DNA of 64,000 nucleotides from Methanosarcina sp. MTP4 (GTDB lineage Archaea > Halobacteriota > Methanosarcinia > Methanosarcinales > Methanosarcinaceae), in assembly GCF_000970045.1 (NCBI RefSeq), contig NZ_CP009505.1, positions 1,054,001-1,118,000 of the forward strand, given 5' to 3'. The first letter of the stretch is position 1; each line of letters begins with the position of its first letter. The position numbers and the translations under genes are program-made. Below the pieces are notes generated by a model. It was not told where the DNA came from, made no database searches, and saw only the letters and a list, made by a program, of their open reading frames with translations. Below, one piece after another: positions 26,111 to 36,146 of the stretch.

Positions 26111-27094
26111 GGAAACCCGGAAGTCGTAAAAGAGAGCTAACAAAAAAGGAAGGAACGCACAAAACTAGTGAGAAAACAACATCAAGGAGTTTATTTAAAA
26201 AGAAATATAAAAAAATAGTTCGCGAACGGCTGGGATATGGGGATCTTGGGGATAGTTAATGGGGGTATTGGCTCCAAAAAGAAAATTTCCGTCCGCATTT
26301 GTATAATAGTCCAGATATAATAAATACTTTTCGCTTGCTCACGAACAAATGAAGTTTTCTAAGGGAATTAGCTCGAAGGCTCTCATTTTTAAAAATTATT
26401 TTCACGTTTCTATATCTTTCTTACACATTTTTTATACAATTTTTGCATAATTTTTGTCAATTATTCACATATTTTTTTATTTATATTTGCATACTTTTTA
26501 TACATTTATTATTGATTTCTTACATGTTTTCCACTCATTTTTCATGTTTTCCCGTCACTCCCTTTGAGAGCCAACCCTGCACCAGGACCTAGGGATACCA
26601 GCACAAATCCAAAGTCAGGAACTGTTTTATGCGAAAAAGAATCCCATGCTTCCGAATCTTAACCCGGAAGGAAATAAATAATGAAAAATATGGCAGGAGG
26701 AATGTGAGAGAAGGGAAGAAGAGAAGAAATGGGGTAGAAGAAAAGAAATTCTTAAAAAGGAAAACTGCGAACGGACCAGATTGAAAAAAATTGGTGTAGG
26801 GGTAGTTTAGGATATTAGGAGGGTCTGATGTCTTCCAGTAGACGGCCCGTTCGTAGTAGTACAAACGACTTCCGTATATATATACATTTCGTATTTATAC
26901 GAACAATGTTCGGAGAGGGGGAACAATAAGCTAGGGGGGAAGTATTGAAAAAAGTCAGGGTAATATTCAAATAATTTATATATAATTAGAAAAACTTTAA
27001 ATTCTTCCGCCTGGTCTGGAGAAAGTGGAGGAGTTCTTTAAAGGGATTCCTTCTCCCTGGACCTGAAATCCATTCCCAAAGCAGGAATCTTAAA
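26111..27094. other. Gene-free region with short palindromes and T-rich tract
   Basis: Almost 1 kb with no supported gene. Contents: palindrome GTTCGCGAAC (26218-26227); a T-rich tract with repeated TTTTTATACA-like motifs (26390-26550); inverted repeat TTCGTAT-TT-ATACGAA (26888-26903); and GAACAATGTTC (26901-26911), overlapping it. A minus-strand frame at 26589-26864 has no family features and odd composition, so I do not call it. Confidence 0.45.
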
Positions 27095-27169
27095 CAGAAA
27101 CACTAACCTTACATCTCAACGGAAACACTAACCTTACATCTCAACGGAAACACTAACCTGAAACCTCGA
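27095..27169. repeat. 25-bp tandem repeat, 3 copies
   Basis: Units at 27095-27119, 27120-27144 and 27145-27169 share the core GAAACACTAACCTTACATCT; the third has diverged. They lie just past the 3' end of hflX. Confidence 0.85.
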
Positions 27170-27182
27170 AACCCCAGGCCTT

Positions 27183-28463
27183 TCATTCCGCAAGGTCCTG
27201 CTCCAGATTCCTTGCTTTGCGGATGATCGAGGCTCTTGCTTCATAATCCACTGAAATTTTTTCCCCGTACTCCACGTTGTGCACGATGCCTTCCTCATAA
27301 AGCCAGGAGAGGGCAGACATCCCTTTTGGGGAATTGGGGAGGGTAAGGGAACAGGTCTTCCAGGGAGGGAGGTGCCTGAAGATCTCGGCTTTAAGCTCCG
27401 GGATGCCCGTGCCATTTTTTGCGGAAACCAGGATGGGATTGGGGGCAAGATATTTGATCTGCTCCAGGCGGGTTTCCAGTTCTTCTAAGTCCAGCCTGTC
27501 GACCTTATTCAACACGGTGATTACAGGGACGCCGTTGATACGGTCCCAGAGGGTATCGTGGCAGGTGGCAAGCTTTTGGTGGACGATTTCGGGTTTTTCG
27601 CTTACATCCGCAACAAGGAGGATGATATCCGAGAGGAAGATCCCGTCCAGGGTGGACTTGAAAGCGTCCACCATCCAGTGGGGAAGTTCCTCGATAAAAC
27701 CCACGGTATCGGTTAGAAGCGCCTTTCGCCCGCCCAGGTCCAGCGCCCGGGTCATGGGGACCAGGGTCGTAAAGAGCATGTTCATGGCTTCGGACTCTTC
27801 GTCCACCAGGGTGTTGAAAAGGGTGCTTTTCCCGGCATTAGTGTATCCGGCAAGGGAGATCAAAGAGAGGCCCTGCCTGCGCCGGAAGACGCGAAGGGAC
27901 GCGTCGTCCTTTTCCGCGGTTTCCAGCTCGCTTTTTATCCGGGTAATCCTCTTCTTCAGGTCCTGCTCATAGGAATCTTCATAGCCCCCGAGCCCCATGA
28001 ACCCGGGCTTCTCTTCCTTTTTCAGGATGGATACGACAGCCCTTGCTCTTGGGAGTTCGTATTTAAGCTTTGCAAGTTCCACCTGGAGTTTGGAACGATG
28101 GGTTGTAGCCCTTTTTGCAAAGATTTCAAGGATAAGCTGGAACTTGTCAATTACCCGGCACTGGCAGAGTTCCGAGATGTTATAGATCTGAGTTGTGGAC
28201 AGCCTGTTGTAAAAAATGACCTTTTCCGCCTCCGTGATTTCCACAAGTTCGGCAAGTTCCTCGACCTTTCCCCGTCCTAGCTGGTATTTCCTGTCAGGAA
28301 ATCTGGTCTGGGAAATTTCTCCCACGGAACGGTAGCCTGCAGCCTTTGCAAGTTCCCTGAGTTCCTCGAAAAGGTTTGCGTTGCGTTCCCCTTCCGAGCG
28401 GGGGTTGTCTCTTTTTACGAGAATTACCTTAGTCCCGTTTCCGGGCTGTTTTTCTGGATTCAT
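27183..28463 (-). CDS. hflX: Ribosome-associated GTPase HflX
   Basis: 426 aa. HflX binds the large ribosomal subunit and splits or rescues stalled ribosomes. N-terminal HflX domain with GEISQTRFPDRKYQLGRGKVEEL (partly), then a coiled-coil linker (residues 130-190) and the GTPase domain: LAGYTNAGKSTLFN (G1), TDTVGFIEELP (G3), LNKVDR (G4), VSAKNGTG (G5). A short C-terminal domain follows. The upstream small gene ends 5 bases before it, so they are co-transcribed. Confidence 0.95.
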   Translation of the reverse strand: MNPEKQPGNGTKVILVKRDNPRSEGERNANLFEELRELAKAAGYRSVGEISQTRFPDRKYQLGRGKVEELAELVEITEAEKVIFYNRLSTTQIYNISELCQCRVIDKFQLILEIFAKRATTHRSKLQVELAKLKYELPRARAVVSILKKEEKPGFMGLGGYEDSYEQDLKKRITRIKSELETAEKDDASLRVFRRRQGLSLISLAGYTNAGKSTLFNTLVDEESEAMNMLFTTLVPMTRALDLGGRKALLTDTVGFIEELPHWMVDAFKSTLDGIFLSDIILLVADVSEKPEIVHQKLATCHDTLWDRINGVPVITVLNKVDRLDLEELETRLEQIKYLAPNPILVSAKNGTGIPELKAEIFRHLPPWKTCSLTLPNSPKGMSALSWLYEEGIVHNVEYGEKISVDYEARASIIRKARNLEQDLAE

Positions 28464-28468
28464 CGCTT

Positions 28469-28870
28469 TTATTGTCCGGCCTCAATGTTAAGTTCAGTTA
28501 AAAGTAAATTGCGGGTACTCAGGGAAATGTGGTGGGCAAGCTCGATAGCTCGTCTTTCCCCGATTGATTCCTGGTACTTGAACGCCAGGGTAAACATGCT
28601 ATCTGGCACCCACTGGGGCTCGTTATACATGTCTCCTTTTTCCGTCACAATCGTGCCCTTAAAGTCAAGCTGGGCCACCGTATCCTCGATCAGCTGCACG
28701 ATGTCCACCAGGCGTGGAGCTTCCTGGAGCCAGCGCGGCTGGATTTTGACCTGTTTTATCTTTTCTATGTGGGACGCGGAAATCTTCAGGGCAGCCGCAG
28801 CACAGACCATGTAGTAGCCGTCCTTTATCCTGTGCCTGCCCGAGATGTCCACTGCAATTATGTCCCACAT
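28469..28870 (-). CDS. Conserved archaeal protein (DUF2209-like)
   Basis: 133 aa. Begins MWDIIAVDISGRHRIKDGYYMV, resembling an RNase H-like first strand with Asp, followed by CAAAALKIS and a C-terminal helix. It looks like the archaeal DUF2209 family, from memory and not verified. It is coupled upstream of hflX (5-base gap), hinting at an RNA- or translation-related role. No catalytic set is confirmed and no membrane segments are present. Confidence 0.7.
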   Translation of the reverse strand: MWDIIAVDISGRHRIKDGYYMVCAAAALKISASHIEKIKQVKIQPRWLQEAPRLVDIVQLIEDTVAQLDFKGTIVTEKGDMYNEPQWVPDSMFTLAFKYQESIGERRAIELAHHISLSTRNLLLTELNIEAGQ

Positions 28871-28994
28871 GGTATCTTAACCTTCATTACCTTCTTTTGG
28901 CCTGTCTCTCAGCTCTCAGCCTGCTCTTAGCCTGAATCTTCCCTCTTTACCTGTTATTTAACCTGCAACTTAACCTGTTTCTTTCCCACAGGTC

Positions 28995-30047
28995 TTACAT
29001 TTTAACTCTGCCGATATCGAGGTATTCTACTTTTTCCTCTCTTTCAACCGCAAAAAGCATCCTCTTCCGGACACTGTTTGCAAGGCGCACGGCTCCGGAC
29101 ATTACAGGAAGCCTGAACTCAAAATCCGCAGGTATGGCGTCTACCAGGTACTCAGAATGGGGGATCTTTTGCACGGACTCAACCTTCCGATAGACCCTGA
29201 AATGGGTCCCGAACTTAAAGCCGGTCTTGGCAACATTCCCCGAGTCCCTGAGATCTTTATACACGTTGTATTTTTGCAGGAAAGATGTTTCAATCCCCGA
29301 GGCATTCTCCACGAATTCCCCGAATGTAAGTTCCTTCCCATTCCTGTCTTTGACCGCAATGGCCTCTTTAGAGAAAAGGTAGAGGGATTCCACAAGGGAA
29401 AGTTGAAGCCGTTCAGTATCCAGCATTTTCCCGAAAAAGCCCCTGTTATAGAGGGATTCGGAAACGGAAGGGTCCCAGACAATCACCCTGTCTTCAAGAA
29501 AGGTCGCTTCGGAAAATACTTCAGGGTACGGTTCTGCCATATCTCCCTTAGGGGCATCACTTTTTACTTCATAGAAGGTGATGTCGCTTTCCCCGTCCAC
29601 GACAGCAAGGATCAGCTGTTTGTGTACGTTTTCTGCCGCTGCTACAGCTTCCTGCAGGGCCTTTAGCGGAAGAGGCTGCCTTTCGGACTGGACCTGGACA
29701 AAAAGATTTGCAGCACTTTTCCCGGGGTGGCTGCCCCTGGGGTAGACCCTGAAGTCCGTGGTCGAGGGCTGGACATAGTACCCCCTTTCCTTCAGGTCCT
29801 TGTAAACAATATACTTCAACTCAAAATTAGGCTGCCTGAGGGAGGACTGTTCGAAAAAGGCCCTGAAATCCAGGTTTTTTCCTTCCAGCTCGATCTCGAG
29901 CTTCCCGCGGTACAGGAGAAATGCAGCTTCCACAAGCCTGAGTTCAAGCCCGTCACCTTTGGGCCGCCCGAAATAGCCGGTTTTATACAGTTCGTTGACA
30001 GCTTCCTTGCCGGCCCGGACTCTGTCTCCTTTCAGTTTTGCTTTCAA
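28995..30047 (-). CDS. endA: tRNA-splicing endonuclease EndA
   Basis: 350 aa. Cuts the bulge-helix-bulge at tRNA intron ends. This is the fused, two-repeat form that acts as a homodimer in many Euryarchaeota. The N-terminal half is a degenerate repeat (YIVYKDLKERGYYVQP); the C-terminal half is catalytic, with YNVYKDLRDSG, the His in FKFGTHFRVYRK and the Lys in SVRKRMLFAVE. A GTG at 30056 is in frame, but AGGTGA there reads as the ribosome site for the TTG at 30047. Gene ends with a basic tail. Confidence 0.93.
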   Translation of the reverse strand: MKAKLKGDRVRAGKEAVNELYKTGYFGRPKGDGLELRLVEAAFLLYRGKLEIELEGKNLDFRAFFEQSSLRQPNFELKYIVYKDLKERGYYVQPSTTDFRVYPRGSHPGKSAANLFVQVQSERQPLPLKALQEAVAAAENVHKQLILAVVDGESDITFYEVKSDAPKGDMAEPYPEVFSEATFLEDRVIVWDPSVSESLYNRGFFGKMLDTERLQLSLVESLYLFSKEAIAVKDRNGKELTFGEFVENASGIETSFLQKYNVYKDLRDSGNVAKTGFKFGTHFRVYRKVESVQKIPHSEYLVDAIPADFEFRLPVMSGAVRLANSVRKRMLFAVEREEKVEYLDIGRVKM

Positions 30048-30161
30048 TAAGTTCACCTGAAAATAAAATATAAAAATGAATAAAATCAGCTTTCAGTGAT
30101 ATGATTCTAGATCGTGATTAATTCCAGCTTTTAGTATGCTTTCATTTATATAATTCTTCAC

Positions 30162-31715
30162 TTACTTTTCCTCTGCCCGGTATTTCCGTACCGCTTCCAC
30201 AAAGGAGCCTGCTAGTTCCCTGTAGGCAGCCCCGTGCAGGTGGGCGTAGGAGCCAAGGGTATTTTCAACCGTAAGCCCGTCGAGGTCGTCCTTGATGCCG
30301 GTGCCCCGGGACAGTTTTATGGCAAACTTTGCGTCCCCCGGGATTTCCCGGATTTCGGAGTGATGGAACTCATGTCCCTTGAAGGTGTTGCCTTTTTTCC
30401 CTATCACACAGTCCCCGACAAGGGTCCCTATGTTATAGCTGACAACCCGGGTCTGCCCCATGATGGTATGCCCCGGGAGCGCCCCGACCATTTCATATGT
30501 GGACTCTGGCATGCTAGCATCGTGGTAGGTACCTTTTCCGGGAACTCCGGTGCTTATTTTTTCGGTCAGGTACATGAGCCCGCCGCACTCGGCGTAGATC
30601 GGCATGCCCGAAGCAGAAGCTTCTTTGATTTTCCGGCGCATGGACTCATTGGCTTCCAGTTCGGAGGCGAAGAGTTCGGGGTAGCCGCCCCCTATGTAGA
30701 GCCCGTCTACATCTGGAAGCCGGGAATCTTTCACAGGGCTGAAATAGACGATTTCCGCTCCGTCCAGTTCAAGGAGATCGATATTGTCGCGGTAGTAAAA
30801 GTTAAAAGCCTCATCCAGAGCGACCCCGATCCTGGGTTTATCAGACTCTGGAATCGATTCGGAAATCGATTCGGGGATTGAACCTGGAATTGAACCTGGA
30901 ATTGAAAGGGAACCTGCCCCGGGCTCAACTCCGGTAAATATACTGTTTTCCGGGGATTCCAGAGGTTTTGCGCTTCCTGCGATGGCAAGGAACCGGTCTA
31001 TATCCACCCCTTCTTTGATGATCTTTTCAATTCCTCCGAGCCGTTTATCGAAGTCTCCTAGCCTCCTTCTGCCTTCAAGGGCAGGCATGAGCCCCAGGTG
31101 GCGCATGGAAATCTGCATGGACGGGTCTCTTGGAATTATCCCGATTACCGGAACCCCCGAGTAGTATTCGATTGCCTGCTTTGCCTTTTCCGCGTGTCTG
31201 CGGCTTCCGATATTGTTCAGGATGACCCCGGCAATCTCCACATCACGGTCAAAGTTTTTGTATCCGTTAATAAGAGCCGCACTCGAACGGGTGATGCTCC
31301 TGGCGTTTATTACGAAGACCACGGGACATTTGAGGAGCTTTGCGATCTGTGCAGTACTCCCTATGTCGCTCAGGCTCTCGAAACCCTCGTAGAGTCCCCG
31401 GACTCCTTCGATAATCGCTATGTCCGCACCTTCCCCTACTTCGCAGGCATGGGTGTAAACATCCAGGATCCCGTTTTCGTCCATCAGGTAACCGTCCAGG
31501 TTCCGGCAGAACCTGCCCGTGATTTCGGTATGATAACTGGAGTCGATGTAGTCCAGGGCGACTTTGAAGGGCTGGACCTTATAACCCTTGGAGGCAAGGA
31601 CAGCCATCAGCCCCATGGAAATGGTTGTTTTCCCGGAGGAGGAACGGTCTGCGGAAATAAGGATTCTGGGAATTTTACCGGTATCCTTTCCGGCCTGCTG
31701 TTCTTTCGAGTGCAT
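30162..31715 (-). CDS. cfbB: Ni-sirohydrochlorin a,c-diamide synthase CfbB
   Basis: 517 aa. Amidates the a and c acetate side chains of Ni-sirohydrochlorin with Gln and ATP, the second step of F430 synthesis; it belongs to the CobB/CbiA family. The N-terminal P-loop domain has SADRSSSGKTTISMG; the C-terminal class I glutaminase domain has YIGGGYPELFA and the catalytic Cys in YAECGGLMYLT, with a C-terminal His in FHHSE. A linker near residues 265-285 is a repeat of Ser-Ile-Pro-Gly/Glu units. Context with cfbC, cfbD, cfbE and cfbA rules for F430 over cobalamin. Confidence 0.95.
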   Translation of the reverse strand: MHSKEQQAGKDTGKIPRILISADRSSSGKTTISMGLMAVLASKGYKVQPFKVALDYIDSSYHTEITGRFCRNLDGYLMDENGILDVYTHACEVGEGADIAIIEGVRGLYEGFESLSDIGSTAQIAKLLKCPVVFVINARSITRSSAALINGYKNFDRDVEIAGVILNNIGSRRHAEKAKQAIEYYSGVPVIGIIPRDPSMQISMRHLGLMPALEGRRRLGDFDKRLGGIEKIIKEGVDIDRFLAIAGSAKPLESPENSIFTGVEPGAGSLSIPGSIPGSIPESISESIPESDKPRIGVALDEAFNFYYRDNIDLLELDGAEIVYFSPVKDSRLPDVDGLYIGGGYPELFASELEANESMRRKIKEASASGMPIYAECGGLMYLTEKISTGVPGKGTYHDASMPESTYEMVGALPGHTIMGQTRVVSYNIGTLVGDCVIGKKGNTFKGHEFHHSEIREIPGDAKFAIKLSRGTGIKDDLDGLTVENTLGSYAHLHGAAYRELAGSFVEAVRKYRAEEK

Positions 31716-31775
31716 GGTTTTTCAACGCCTTTGCGGCTTTTTAGTCCCCTTAACTTCCGTATTGGGAACTCATTT

Positions 31776-32573
31776 TTACTTTGTCAATTCCCTTAACCTC
31801 TCATCGGTAAGGGAATCTGCCATGACCTTCCTTTCGTTTTCCATGATCGCTTTTCCGAGCCTGCGGTAGACGTTGGCGATTTCGGAATAGGGGGCTTTTT
31901 CCATAACGGAGTAGCCGTTTCGCTCACAGTCCTGGACGATCTGGCTCTTGGGGATGAAAGCCATCAGCTGGCTCCCGATTTCCTCGGAGAATTTGCTAAC
32001 GATTTCCTCTTCCCGGCTGGCGTTTCTTGAGTTGCAGATAACACCGCTGAGAGGCATGTTTATCTTGGTAAGTCCCTTGCAGATGTTGTTTGCGGCGTAG
32101 AGGGGCATGTATTCCCCGGAAGTCAGGACATAGGCCTCGTTTACGTACCCTTTCCGGATAGGGGCTACAAACCCTCCGCAGACGATGTCCCCGGGCACGT
32201 CATAGATGATCAGGTCCTGCTCTTTCATAAGCTCCCCGGAAACGCTTTTCAATTTCTGGACTGCCACGATGATACCCCGGCCCGCACAGCCGATCCCGGG
32301 TTCGGGTCCTCCGGCTTCTATGCATTTGACACCGGCGTAACCTTCGAAAACCATGTCTTCCTCCGTGACTTCAATGCCTTCCCTTAGGAGGTCAAGAATG
32401 GTTGGGATCCTTTTTCCCCCCAGGAGGGTGATGGACGAGTCGCTCTTTGGATCGCAGCCGATGATCATGACCTTTTTTCCTGCTTCCGCACAGGCTGCTG
32501 CCACATTGGACGCGGTACTTGATTTACCTATACCGCCTTTCCCGTAAATTGCAATGATCTTTTGTTTTTTCAC
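31776..32573 (-). CDS. cfbC: NifH-like F430 reductase component CfbC
   Basis: 265 aa. ATP-dependent iron protein of the CfbCD complex, which reduces Ni-sirohydrochlorin a,c-diamide (six-electron reduction and gamma-lactam formation). P-loop [10 protein letters not shown] (10-19); [4Fe-4S] ligands C96 in GIGCAGRG and C132 in DIVCGGF; switch region DVPGD. Homodimer with a bridging cluster, as in NifH. GTG start at 32573, with GGAGGA about 8 bases upstream. Lies between cfbB and cfbD. Confidence 0.96.
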   Translation of the reverse strand: MKKQKIIAIYGKGGIGKSSTASNVAAACAEAGKKVMIIGCDPKSDSSITLLGGKRIPTILDLLREGIEVTEEDMVFEGYAGVKCIEAGGPEPGIGCAGRGIIVAVQKLKSVSGELMKEQDLIIYDVPGDIVCGGFVAPIRKGYVNEAYVLTSGEYMPLYAANNICKGLTKINMPLSGVICNSRNASREEEIVSKFSEEIGSQLMAFIPKSQIVQDCERNGYSVMEKAPYSEIANVYRRLGKAIMENERKVMADSLTDERLRELTK

Positions 32574-32639
32574 AGGATCTTCCTCCCTTTTCTAAAATAT
32601 TATCCTTTTTATCCCGAATTCGCCTTTTTCAGCCTTGAA

Positions 32640-32760
32640 CTTCCTTTTCAGGCTCCCTTTTCAGGTTTCCTTTCAGGTTTCCTTTTCAGGTTTCCTTTCA
32701 GGCTTCCTTTTCAGGCTTCCTTTTCAGGCTTCCTTTTCAGGTTTCCTTTTCAGGTTTCCT
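32640..32760. repeat. 12-bp tandem repeat across cfbD stop
   Basis: About ten copies of a 11-12-bp unit (plus strand TTCCTTTTCAGG with C/T variation). The stop codon of cfbD lies inside the first unit, and the array fills the spacer to cfbC. Confidence 0.85.
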
Positions 32761-33862
32761 TTGCAACTTCCCTTAAGGTGGCCCCAAACTCGGATTCCAC
32801 GATGCTGCTGACCCCGAGGGTCTTCGGGTGGAGGTCGATTTCCACCATAACGTAGTCGTGACCCAACTCTTTCATGGGTAGGACCTGCCTTGGCCCGTTT
32901 GTCACGGAGATAAGTTCCATGCCCTTGAGGTTATCCATGGGAATTGCGTGCGGGACGCCTGTGATTATTGCAAAATCGTAGTCGCTGTACTTCTCCTTGA
33001 TCAGCTCGCTTACCATTTCCCCGGCTATGGGGTACTCGTCCATGCCCCCGATGATCTCGTGCATTTCAACGCCGTGGGCTTTCAGGTCCCTCATGATGTA
33101 TTCTGCATGCTGCCTGACCCTGGGCAACCCCAGGTTCTCGTCCAGGTTTGCCATGTTCACGATGGAATCCTTTTTTCCGAGGGAGGCTGCGACTTCATTT
33201 ACCGCAAGGGTGATGTCGGCAAACATGTAGCCGGTCTCCTTCTTGGCGTTCATGATCGTTATTCCGCGCTTGCCTTCCTTCAGGAGTTCGATGACCCTCT
33301 TTGCAACCTTATACTTGACATCTCCCCTGGAAGGAGCCAGGTATTCTTTGCTTGCGGCCCCGAATTTCTTCTCGACTTCCGTTGCTTTTGCAAGAAGGTG
33401 CTCCTGCCTTTCGAACTCCTTATGGTCGATGATCCCGGCATCAAGCGCGGATTCCAGGGCAAAGATCACGCCTTTTGTATTGTTGTGGTAGCCTGCGTGC
33501 ACCTCGACCTCGATGACAGGGACGTCAGGGTTTGCCTCGAGCACGGCTTCGTGCATCTCTTCCCCTATGATCATGCTGGCACAGGTCCCGACAACGCCGA
33601 TAATTTTCGGGGAGAACAGTTCGACGGACTTGTTGATAAGCTGCACCAGCTTGTCATGCCCTCCGAAGACAAAACCGTTCTCATCAAGGGCGGTGGTCAC
33701 CACATGAATCCCGTCTTCCTCGAGAAGCCTTGCATGTTTGAAGGAGCATCCTGGAGGGCCGTGCAGAATCGCAACATCGACGTTCAGGTCTCTGAGGGTG
33801 TAAAGGGCCGCAACGATAGAACTTGGGCGGGGGTGAATGATTGAAATCTCTTTTCCGGTCAT
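32750..33862 (-). CDS. cfbD: NifD-like F430 reductase component CfbD
   Basis: 370 aa from the ATG at 33862, set by AGAGG 7 bases upstream; the frame is open further to 33952. Catalytic partner of CfbC, homologous to nitrogenase component 1 but homodimeric. Conserved Cys residues C39 (GPPGCSFKH) and C94 (GTCASMI) are placed to hold a [4Fe-4S] cluster. It receives electrons from CfbC and reduces the macrocycle of the F430 precursor. The C-terminus ends in KET, right at the start of a 12-bp repeat array. Confidence 0.95.
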   Translation of the reverse strand: MTGKEISIIHPRPSSIVAALYTLRDLNVDVAILHGPPGCSFKHARLLEEDGIHVVTTALDENGFVFGGHDKLVQLINKSVELFSPKIIGVVGTCASMIIGEEMHEAVLEANPDVPVIEVEVHAGYHNNTKGVIFALESALDAGIIDHKEFERQEHLLAKATEVEKKFGAASKEYLAPSRGDVKYKVAKRVIELLKEGKRGITIMNAKKETGYMFADITLAVNEVAASLGKKDSIVNMANLDENLGLPRVRQHAEYIMRDLKAHGVEMHEIIGGMDEYPIAGEMVSELIKEKYSDYDFAIITGVPHAIPMDNLKGMELISVTNGPRQVLPMKELGHDYVMVEIDLHPKTLGVSSIVESEFGATLREVAKET

Positions 33863-34274
33863 GACAAATCCTCTGTGTTTTGATTTATCGGGATGTTGAT
33901 ATGCATTTCCCTCAGTCCCCTGCAGGAAAACGGCAGTGGAGGGAAAAAGCAAGAGCCGTTAAAAGCCCGATTAAATTGGCAGTGGGTTTGAATAAAATTG
34001 AACAGCCAATAGGTTTGAATAAGCAACGGAAGAGTGCTTTGGACAAGCAATGAAATTTAGGTCTAAATAGCAATGGAGTTTTAGTTTGAATAATCAACGT
34101 AATTGTGTTATCAATGGAAACGAATACAGATTGTAAGACCTTCTATAAAACAATATCATAAAAATATGGAAAATAGAGGGTAACCCTAACAGAAACCCCC
34201 GGAATAACCAGCTGAAAAAATGAAAAATCATTTTTATTTCATCCGTATTATTTTACATATTTAATCCGTTTTTT
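33863..34274 (-). promoter_or_regulatory. Leader of cfbDCB with degenerate repeats
   Basis: A 412-base gap before cfbD. Minus-strand TATA-like CATATTTTTATGATATT (about 34152-34168) predicts a start near 34135 and a leader of about 270 bases. Palindrome AGGGTAACCCT (34177-34187) lies just upstream of the TATA. The leader holds about five degenerate 24-27-bp repeats based on GGTTTGAATAA (33975-34105). Confidence 0.4.
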
Positions 34275-35675
34275 TTACCGGAAACACTTAACCGAAGAGA
34301 TTATAATGTCAGCCTTCCCTGCGAGTTTAGAAGCTTCGGAAAGTCCCTCCGGAAGGCTTGCCGCATATGCTACATTTCCTGCCTTTATGTCTCGCATCCG
34401 CTCGCCTACCAGGACGATGCGCTCGAACTTTTTCCCGTATTTTTCCACAAAGCCCTGCACGGCTTCGGGTGGCAATCCTTCACAGACCTGGGCGGCTTCT
34501 TCCCCCAGGACAATGAAAATTTTCTGCTTTCGCTCATCCTTTTTCTTCAGGAGAGCATATTCAAGGGCCTTTTCAGCCGAGCGGATGTCCATGCCCGAGT
34601 TGGAGTTGTCGATCAGGGCTTTTCCTTCCAGCTCTTTTTCCTGCATCCTGCCTGCAAGCCCCCCGAATTCTTCGATTGCTTCAACCACGCTCCTGCTTTC
34701 GACCCCTAGTTCCAGGGCTGCGGCAGATGCTGCCACGAAGGCTGTCCTGTAGGCCAAACTATTGTATCCGGGCTGCAGGCGGGCGGTGAAGAGTTCCTGG
34801 CCCCGACAGAGGCAGTGAATGATGCCCTCCTCGGTTTCCAGTACAAAGTCAGCGCTTTCCCCCGATTCAGGGTAGAAAGGGTCCCTGAAATTGATTTTTT
34901 TGACTGTTTCTGGAATTTTTTCTCCTGTATTTTCCAGAGCTTTTTCCACAGTTGCGTTGAGGACGAGGACAGTTCCGGGTTTTGCCGTGAGGACGAGCTG
35001 GAGCTTTGCCTCACCTGCAAGGGAGCTATTGTTTGCAATCCCGTAGTCAGGGGTAAGGGTTGTCAGGATCCCGAGGTCAGCGTTTCCCGTGCCCCCGATA
35101 GAGATTTCAAAAATGAAATAGTCAGGACTGAGCCCGGCCTCAAATGTCCTGTCAACGGCACTCAGGATACTTCCGGGAGTAATACTCAGACCTTTGCGGA
35201 TTTCGGAGGGCACACCCCTTTTCCAGGCTTCAAGCCCCCGGGAAGTATGGAGGACTACCTGGGACTTGCGGGAGAGCATGTCCGCAAGCAGGGAAGCTGT
35301 ACTGGTCTTTGCCTTTACGCCTGTGATTTCAATCGTCAGGGTCCCGGCCAGGCGCGGGTCCTTTGCAAGAACCAGGCCGACAATCCGGTGGTGAGAAAGG
35401 ACAGGTTTTTTGGTCTTCCGGGCTTCGGCAAGCATGGGGTAAGCCGGGTCCAGGTGCACCGGTGCAGCCAGCAGGTCGAAGGCCCCGACCGGCAGGGGCT
35501 CTCTGGAAGTCCTTATCCCGTACTTATCTTCCAGTTCCGAGAGGGTGACGGGGTCAACCGTATTGTACACGTCGACGGCAGAGACTTCTGCCCCGAGTTC
35601 TGCCAGTTTGATAGAAATAGGAATGCCGCCGTGCGTCAGGTCTAGCACGGCGATTTTTTTTCGGTCAAGGTCCAT
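34275..35675 (-). CDS. cfbE: Coenzyme F430 synthetase CfbE
   Basis: 466 aa. Mur-ligase-like enzyme that uses ATP to close the carbocyclic ring F of F430, the final step. The ATP loop is [16 protein letters not shown] (about 118-133), a variant of the Mur GKT motif; central-domain residues include [15 protein letters not shown]; the C-terminal domain has DNSNSGMD and [12 protein letters not shown]. Length is in the Mur-ligase range. It follows cfbA with an 18-base gap, so the two are one transcript. Confidence 0.94.
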   Translation of the reverse strand: MDLDRKKIAVLDLTHGGIPISIKLAELGAEVSAVDVYNTVDPVTLSELEDKYGIRTSREPLPVGAFDLLAAPVHLDPAYPMLAEARKTKKPVLSHHRIVGLVLAKDPRLAGTLTIEITGVKAKTSTASLLADMLSRKSQVVLHTSRGLEAWKRGVPSEIRKGLSITPGSILSAVDRTFEAGLSPDYFIFEISIGGTGNADLGILTTLTPDYGIANNSSLAGEAKLQLVLTAKPGTVLVLNATVEKALENTGEKIPETVKKINFRDPFYPESGESADFVLETEEGIIHCLCRGQELFTARLQPGYNSLAYRTAFVAASAAALELGVESRSVVEAIEEFGGLAGRMQEKELEGKALIDNSNSGMDIRSAEKALEYALLKKKDERKQKIFIVLGEEAAQVCEGLPPEAVQGFVEKYGKKFERIVLVGERMRDIKAGNVAYAASLPEGLSEASKLAGKADIIISSVKCFR

Positions 35676-35693
35676 GAAAAATTAGACGAAAGT

Positions 35694-36098
35694 TCAGGCA
35701 GTTATATTTTGCGCTTCCAGGACCCTCTTGAAAATGAGGTCTGCTATCAGTTCATCGGACCCCAGGGGTTTTGCGTAGCAGACAGGAACGTCCTTGCCAT
35801 CGATAGCGAGTGTCCCGCAGCCTGACTCGTCCAGGTCAAGTTCCCCGGGGATGTCTTCGGTGAGGTGGACTCCCGATGCAATAAAGACTGGCACGGCTGC
35901 GATCCTGGTGACCCCCGTGCCTGAGAACTCTTTTACAGCTTCTTTGATCTTCGGGTCGCTGTGCTCCACGAACCCGACCCTTATGACATCCTCAGGGTGC
36001 TTTTTTGCGATGATGTCCGCGATTTCCAGGATTACTTCTTTGTTGTACTGAAGCCTGCTTCCGTGTCCGATAACCAGTATTCCGAGTTTTTCAGTCAT
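35694..36098 (-). CDS. cfbA: Sirohydrochlorin nickelochelatase CfbA (copy 1)
   Basis: 134 aa. Small homodimeric class II chelatase of the CbiX-S type; inserts Ni2+ (or Co2+) into sirohydrochlorin, the first F430-specific step. Metal-binding His residues H12 ([11 protein letters not shown]) and H78 (ASGVHLTED). GAGG lies about 8 bases before the ATG. First gene of the cfbA-cfbE transcript; its promoter carries a palindrome over the predicted start site. A close paralog lies 350 bases upstream. Confidence 0.95.
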   Translation of the reverse strand: MTEKLGILVIGHGSRLQYNKEVILEIADIIAKKHPEDVIRVGFVEHSDPKIKEAVKEFSGTGVTRIAAVPVFIASGVHLTEDIPGELDLDESGCGTLAIDGKDVPVCYAKPLGSDELIADLIFKRVLEAQNITA

Positions 36099-36146
36099 CT
36101 ATAATTCCTCATTTTTCGGGCCAGCAAAGTAGCCCACATGGATTTA

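Noticed and set aside
26589-26864. Minus-strand frame of 91 codons
   Set aside because: Phe/Pro/Tyr-rich, no ribosome site, no similarity features; looks like AT-rich noise.
30162-31715. CfbB as cobyrinate a,c-diamide synthase for cobalamin
   Set aside because: Embedded in a complete cfbA-E cluster, so the F430 role is far more likely.
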